DNA of 16,237 bases from Leptolyngbyaceae cyanobacterium CSSed165cm_216 (GTDB lineage: Bacteria > Cyanobacteriota > Cyanobacteriia > Phormidesmidales > Phormidesmidaceae). Position 1 is the stretch's first letter. Each line of letters opens with the position of its first letter. The stretch lies in the NCBI GenBank assembly GCA_007135385.1, contig SLIY01000401.1:1-16237 (forward strand), written 5' to 3'. The notes under the pieces are model-generated. The model saw only the letters and a list, made by a program, of their open reading frames with translations. It had not been told where the DNA came from and made no database searches. Below, piece by piece: positions 13,458-16,237 of this stretch. The position numbers and the translations under genes were made by a program.

Positions 13458-14320
13458 GGTGGATTGTCTAGGGTGAGGGAAAGTTGATAGATCGATTTTT
13501 TAGACTGGCCGGTGGCTTTGGCCAATTGGCGGCTAGCGTCGGCCCGGGATACGCCCTGGTGCAGCAGTCGGGTCAACTCGTCCCTTAAAGCCTGCTCAGA
13601 AATGGTTGGTCCCTGGACGGAGGCCCCCTGTACCACCAGGGTAAATTCTCCCTTGGGGGCCTGAGCTTGGTAGGTGGCGATCGCATCCTCCAGAGTGCCA
13701 TGCCAGATCTCTTCGAAGCGTTTGGTGAGCTCACGGCCTAGGCTGATGGGGCGATCGCCCCCCAGGCTATGGGCTAAGTCCGTCAAGGTTTTGAGCAATC
13801 GGTGCGGGGCTTCGTAGAGGATGATGGTGCGAGTTTCCGGCTGTAATGCCTCTAACCGGTTGGCCCGATGGCTGCCCTTCAACGGCAGAAAGCCTTCAAA
13901 GACAAAGCGATCGCTGGGCAAGCCTGACACGCACAGAGCGGTAATGGCCGCCGTTGGTCCAGGAATGGGCAGCACCGGCACGCCCGCCTGCACACAGGCC
14001 GCAATTAATTCCTGTCCAGGGTCAGAAATCCCTGGCATACCGGCATCAGACACCAGGGCGATCGCCTTATGCTGCCCCTGTAAAAGGTTCAGCAACTCGC
14101 CAATGCGACTGTGGCGGTTATGTTCGTGATAGCTCAGCTGGGGCGTGGCGATCGCAAAGTGTTGCAATAGCTTGGCGGTATGACGGGTATCTTCGGCAGC
14201 AATCAGGTCGACGGCTTGCAGCAGACGCACCGCCCGAAAGGTCATATCTTCCAGGTTGCCTAACGGGGTGCCCACCACGTATAAATGGCCGGGTTTGGGG
14301 TCGTCGGACGCTAGTGCCAT
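13445..14320 (-). CDS. rsmI: 16S rRNA (cytidine1402-2'-O)-methyltransferase
   Basis: A 291-residue SAM-dependent enzyme that 2'-O-methylates C1402 of 16S rRNA, at the ribosomal P site. It is a tetrapyrrole-methylase-fold protein with the RsmI signatures: GTPLGNLEDMTFRA (17-30), AAEDTRHT (41-48), YHEHN (64-68), SDAGMPGISDPG (91-102), PIPGPTAAITAL (118-129), FVFEGFLP (139-146) and ILYEAPHR (167-174). The C-terminal ~45 residues (ALRDELTRLLHQGVSRADASRQLAKATGQSKKSIYQL) form the helix-turn-helix-like end seen in full-length members. Length is normal. ATG 14320 is the only sensible start, 13 residues before the first strand; no Shine-Dalgarno. It carries five HIP1 octamers, far more than its neighbours. 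Confidence 0.97.
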   Translation of the reverse strand: MALASDDPKPGHLYVVGTPLGNLEDMTFRAVRLLQAVDLIAAEDTRHTAKLLQHFAIATPQLSYHEHNRHSRIGELLNLLQGQHKAIALVSDAGMPGISDPGQELIAACVQAGVPVLPIPGPTAAITALCVSGLPSDRFVFEGFLPLKGSHRANRLEALQPETRTIILYEAPHRLLKTLTDLAHSLGGDRPISLGRELTKRFEEIWHGTLEDAIATYQAQAPKGEFTLVVQGASVQGPTISEQALRDELTRLLHQGVSRADASRQLAKATGQSKKSIYQLSLTLDNPPFPP

Positions 14321-14615
14321 AGAAAAAGGCTAGGTAAAGACTACAAAAACACGCTGAGCCAAAGCCTATCCTATCGCCATCGCCCTGGGGTGCGGACAGG
14401 TCAATCGGTTAGAATCAGCCCAGTTGGTGGATGGCACCCGTGTCTCGTACTGTTTGACAGGACGATGACAATTCTGGCTGAGGGGGGCAGGGGCCAGGAG
14501 TAGTTGGCCGACTGATGCCCCAGCGGACTAGCAGCCTAGGGCGGGGAACCGCTAGGGTCATGGTGGCGTCATTTGCCTATTGTGTTGGAAGCGTGGTCTA
14601 GGGATTGATGTAAGC
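14321..14615. other. divergent spacer between rsmI and the PsbP-like gene
   Basis: About 295 nt. A TTGACA (14454-14459) is present but has no matching -10 at 16-18 nt. No hairpin with a T-run and no gene seen. Confidence 0.4.
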
Positions 14616-15278
14616 ATGTACAAGGTTAAGTCTGTGGTGGTGGCCTTGGGGCTGCTGAGTTTGGTGCTTGGGGTAGTCGTTCCAGCTGGGGCGCAACGGT
14701 CCTTGGCAGAGGCTGATCCGTCGATGGAGCCAGACCCAGCCAAAATCGATGCGTCGACTGAGATCGATGATGGCCAAGAGACTGAGCGCGAAGCCCCCCC
14801 ATTCCCCCGCCGGAGCACCCCAGCTCTACCGCCAGTGGAGCTCGATAGCCACAGCTATAACAGCCTATTTTCCATCGGGTTTCCGGCAGGCTGGATCGTT
14901 ACCGAGCAAGACGATGCGCCGCAGCTTAGTGCCTCTGCAGAGGCTGAAGCGGTTGACGAGGTTACTATTCGCACCGAGGTGACCTGGCACCCGGCCTCTC
15001 CCCGTGAGATTGTGCCCCAGGCCTTAAACGAGATTCAGGCCAACGGCTACACTGTTGCCCGCTACGATGCCATCAATATTGACGGCACCACCGCCCTTCG
15101 CATCTGGCTCACCGATCTGCCGGATCAGGATCTGCCCAATGCGTTAATCACGTATATTGGCTATTCTACGGTTACCGCTGCCGTGGTCAGCTATTACCCG
15201 GAAAGCACCCCCGATGTGGACAACCTGATCAATGGCATTCATCAGTCATTTCAGCGGCAACAGGCAGATGAGCCTTAG
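14616..15278 (+). CDS. secreted protein with PsbP/Mog1-like domain (tentative)
   Basis: A 220-residue exported protein. Residues 1-26 are a signal peptide (MYKVK, then VVVALGLLSLVLGVVVPAGA, cleavage AGA/Q near 26/27). Residues 30-70 are an acidic and then proline-rich linker. The C-terminal ~145 residues read like an alpha/beta domain beginning YNSLFSIGFPAGWIV, with VTIRTEVTWHP, REIVPQALNEIQANGYTVARYDAINIDGTTALRIWL and a final helix NLINGIHQSF. A strand ending in F-P-x-G-W followed by a late helix is common in PsbP-like and DUF1795-type domains, so I suggest that fold, without a defined function. I start at ATG 14616 because upstream in-frame codons (from TTG 14580) would put a charged stretch before the signal peptide; AGGGA is 11 nt upstream. 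It is 32 nt before the amidotransferase gene, probably one transcript. Confidence 0.65.
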   Translation: MYKVKSVVVALGLLSLVLGVVVPAGAQRSLAEADPSMEPDPAKIDASTEIDDGQETEREAPPFPRRSTPALPPVELDSHSYNSLFSIGFPAGWIVTEQDDAPQLSASAEAEAVDEVTIRTEVTWHPASPREIVPQALNEIQANGYTVARYDAINIDGTTALRIWLTDLPDQDLPNALITYIGYSTVTAAVVSYYPESTPDVDNLINGIHQSFQRQQADEP

Positions 15279-15310
15279 ACACTGGTGTTAGCTCCTACCT
15301 AAACCTTCCC

Positions 15311-16096
15311 ATGACCCGTTCTCTTCCCGTGCTATTGGTTGTTCACCAGGCCACCTCTACCCCTGGGTTGGTGGGGCAGGTGCTACAAGACATGGGGTTG
15401 AGGCTAGATATACGCTGCCCGGCTTTGGGGGATACATTACCAGCGACAATGACGGCTCACAGTGCGGCGATCGCCTTTGGTGGTCCCATGAGTGCCAACG
15501 ATGATCACGAACCTTTTATTCGCCAGGAGTTGGCTTGGATTCCCTCTGTGCTAGGGGCAGAGAAACCCTACCTGGGCATTTGTCTGGGAGCACAACTACT
15601 GGCTCGGGTCCTAGGGGCAACGGTGGCCCCCCATCCTCAATCGCAGCGGGAAATTGGCTATGTCCCTATCTACCCAACTCTCACTGGACGCACCGTCTTG
15701 CCTAGGCCGATGATGGTATACCAGTGGCACCAAGAAGGGTTTGAACTGCCTCGGGGCACCCATCTGCTCGCCACCGGCGACACTTTTCCGCATCAGGCCT
15801 TCCGCTATGGACCCCAAGCCTATGGATTACAATTCCATCCCGAAATGACCCGACTGATGATCAACCATTGGACCACCGCTGGAGCTGATCACTTGCTCGC
15901 CCCTGGTGCCCAAGGGCGACCCTACCACCTGAGCCAGCACCGCCTTTATCATCAGGATGTAAAGGGCTGGCTACGGCGATTTTTAAGCCAGTGGCTAGGG
16001 CATACCCTCCAGACCGAGGCTGTTTGGCAACGCTATTACCCAGGCTATCGGTATGGGCATCCTGGTTTAGACAGCAGCCGGCGAGCGGTACCATAA
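15311..16096 (+). CDS. class I glutamine amidotransferase domain protein
   Basis: A 261-residue cytosolic protein of the GMP-synthase-like amidotransferase group (COG0518). The nucleophile elbow is YLGICLGAQ with Cys91; the rest of the triad is H176 and E178 in GLQFHPEM. The oxyanion-side loop AFGGPMSAND (55-64) is also typical. All catalytic residues are present, so it should release ammonia from glutamine or act as a related hydrolase (gamma-glutamyl type); there is no synthetase domain, so the acceptor is unknown. The last ~70 residues (from AGADHLLAPG on) extend beyond the catalytic core and look specific to this subgroup. The ATG has no clear Shine-Dalgarno, so translation may depend on the upstream gene 32 nt away. 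It contains one HIP1 site. Confidence 0.88.
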   Translation: MTRSLPVLLVVHQATSTPGLVGQVLQDMGLRLDIRCPALGDTLPATMTAHSAAIAFGGPMSANDDHEPFIRQELAWIPSVLGAEKPYLGICLGAQLLARVLGATVAPHPQSQREIGYVPIYPTLTGRTVLPRPMMVYQWHQEGFELPRGTHLLATGDTFPHQAFRYGPQAYGLQFHPEMTRLMINHWTTAGADHLLAPGAQGRPYHLSQHRLYHQDVKGWLRRFLSQWLGHTLQTEAVWQRYYPGYRYGHPGLDSSRRAVP

Positions 16097-16118
16097 AGGC
16101 AAACCTGTAGTGGGGTCT

Positions 16119-16134
16119 GGTTGGTATACCAACC
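16119..16134. promoter_or_regulatory. 16-bp perfect palindrome, possible operator
   Basis: GGTTGGTATACCAACC reads the same on both strands, lies 22 nt after the amidotransferase stop and 35 nt before the next gene's ATG. With flanking TCTGG / CCAGA (3-nt bulge) it can also form a longer hairpin. Position suggests an operator for the dehydrogenase gene, or a hairpin ending the upstream transcript, although no T-run follows. Confidence 0.55.
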
Positions 16135-16169
16135 GCCAGATACCCTGGGCAGACACCGATGAGGCACAG

Positions 16170-16237
16170 ATGGTGAAGATTGGGGTGATTGGCACTGGGT
16201 TAATGGGCGCTCCGATGGCGCTGCGGTTGATGTCTGC
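16170..16237 (+). CDS. 3-hydroxyisobutyrate dehydrogenase-like NAD(P)-binding protein (partial, cut by window end)
   Basis: Only the first 22 codons are present: MVKIGVIGTGLMGAPMALRLMS. This is a Rossmann-fold dinucleotide-binding start with G-x-G-x-M-G, and the G-T-G-L-M-G-x-P-M-A-x-x-L pattern is typical of the beta-hydroxyacid dehydrogenase family (3-hydroxyisobutyrate, tartronate semialdehyde and glyoxylate/succinic semialdehyde reductases). Those enzymes reduce or oxidise small hydroxy or semialdehyde acids with NAD(P)H. GAGG (16161-16164) lies 5 nt before ATG 16170; GTG 16173 is an alternative. Which member it is cannot be judged from this part. Confidence 0.8.
   Translation, partial: MVKIGVIGTGLMGAPMALRLMS

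Noticed and set aside
1..16237. Search for a defence island, CRISPR array, prophage, insertion sequence or biosynthetic cluster
   Set aside because: No regularly spaced repeats, transposase, integrase, nuclease-helicase sets or multi-domain synthases were seen; genes are typical chromosomal singles and pairs.

Overview
The window is a stretch of cyanobacterial chromosome. Evidence: the HIP1 octamer GCGATCGC occurs 14 times in 16.2 kb (less than one copy expected by chance), and the gene content is cyanobacterial: a ClpS with the cyanobacterial C-terminus, a cyanobacterial-type divergent transketolase, a PTPA-CTERM surface-sorting signal, a long B12-binding/radical-SAM/DUF2344 fusion protein and a GHL10-type secreted glycoside hydrolase. 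The moderately high GC and the PTPA-CTERM signal suggest a filamentous Leptolyngbya/Phormidium-like lineage; this is inference. No tRNA, rRNA, CRISPR array, transposase or prophage gene was recognised.

Layout. 1-685 is gene-free, with several hairpins. 686-958 encodes a 90-residue predicted lipoprotein that also ends in a PTPA-CTERM signal, followed by a perfect intrinsic terminator. After a repeat-bearing spacer, 1486-3387 encodes a divergent transketolase. Convergent to it is a minus-strand pair, clpS (4363-4650) then a CPBP membrane protease (3498-4349), 13 nt apart. Divergent from clpS is a conserved cyanobacterial hypothetical (4941-5417). A spacer follows with a perfect 20-bp inverted repeat whose arms each carry the same 12-bp palindrome. 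Then come a small minus-strand cyanobacterial protein (5801-6055), a single-domain STAS protein (6388-6714) with a strong terminator whose T-tract is duplicated, and the 905-residue radical SAM gene (6914-9631), coupled to an unknown exported protein (9642-10505).

The exported-protein gene overlaps tail-to-tail by 11 bp with a minus-strand Tat-type solute-binding lipoprotein that has no permease here. The next gap holds a 38-codon ORF for a single-span membrane peptide (11731-11847). It is followed by the GHL10 hydrolase (12075-13307), convergent rsmI (13445-14320, five HIP1 sites), and a plus-strand pair: a secreted PsbP-like-fold protein and a class I glutamine amidotransferase. The right edge cuts a 3-hydroxyisobutyrate-dehydrogenase-like gene preceded by a 16-bp perfect palindrome.

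The region looks like ordinary housekeeping and envelope genes. I see no clear multi-gene novel system. The most interesting signals are small: the lipoprotein with a second, C-terminal sorting signal; the paired palindromes; the 38-residue membrane ORF; the radical SAM/exported-protein pair of unknown function; and a terminator-like hairpin pointing to a possible minus-strand small RNA.
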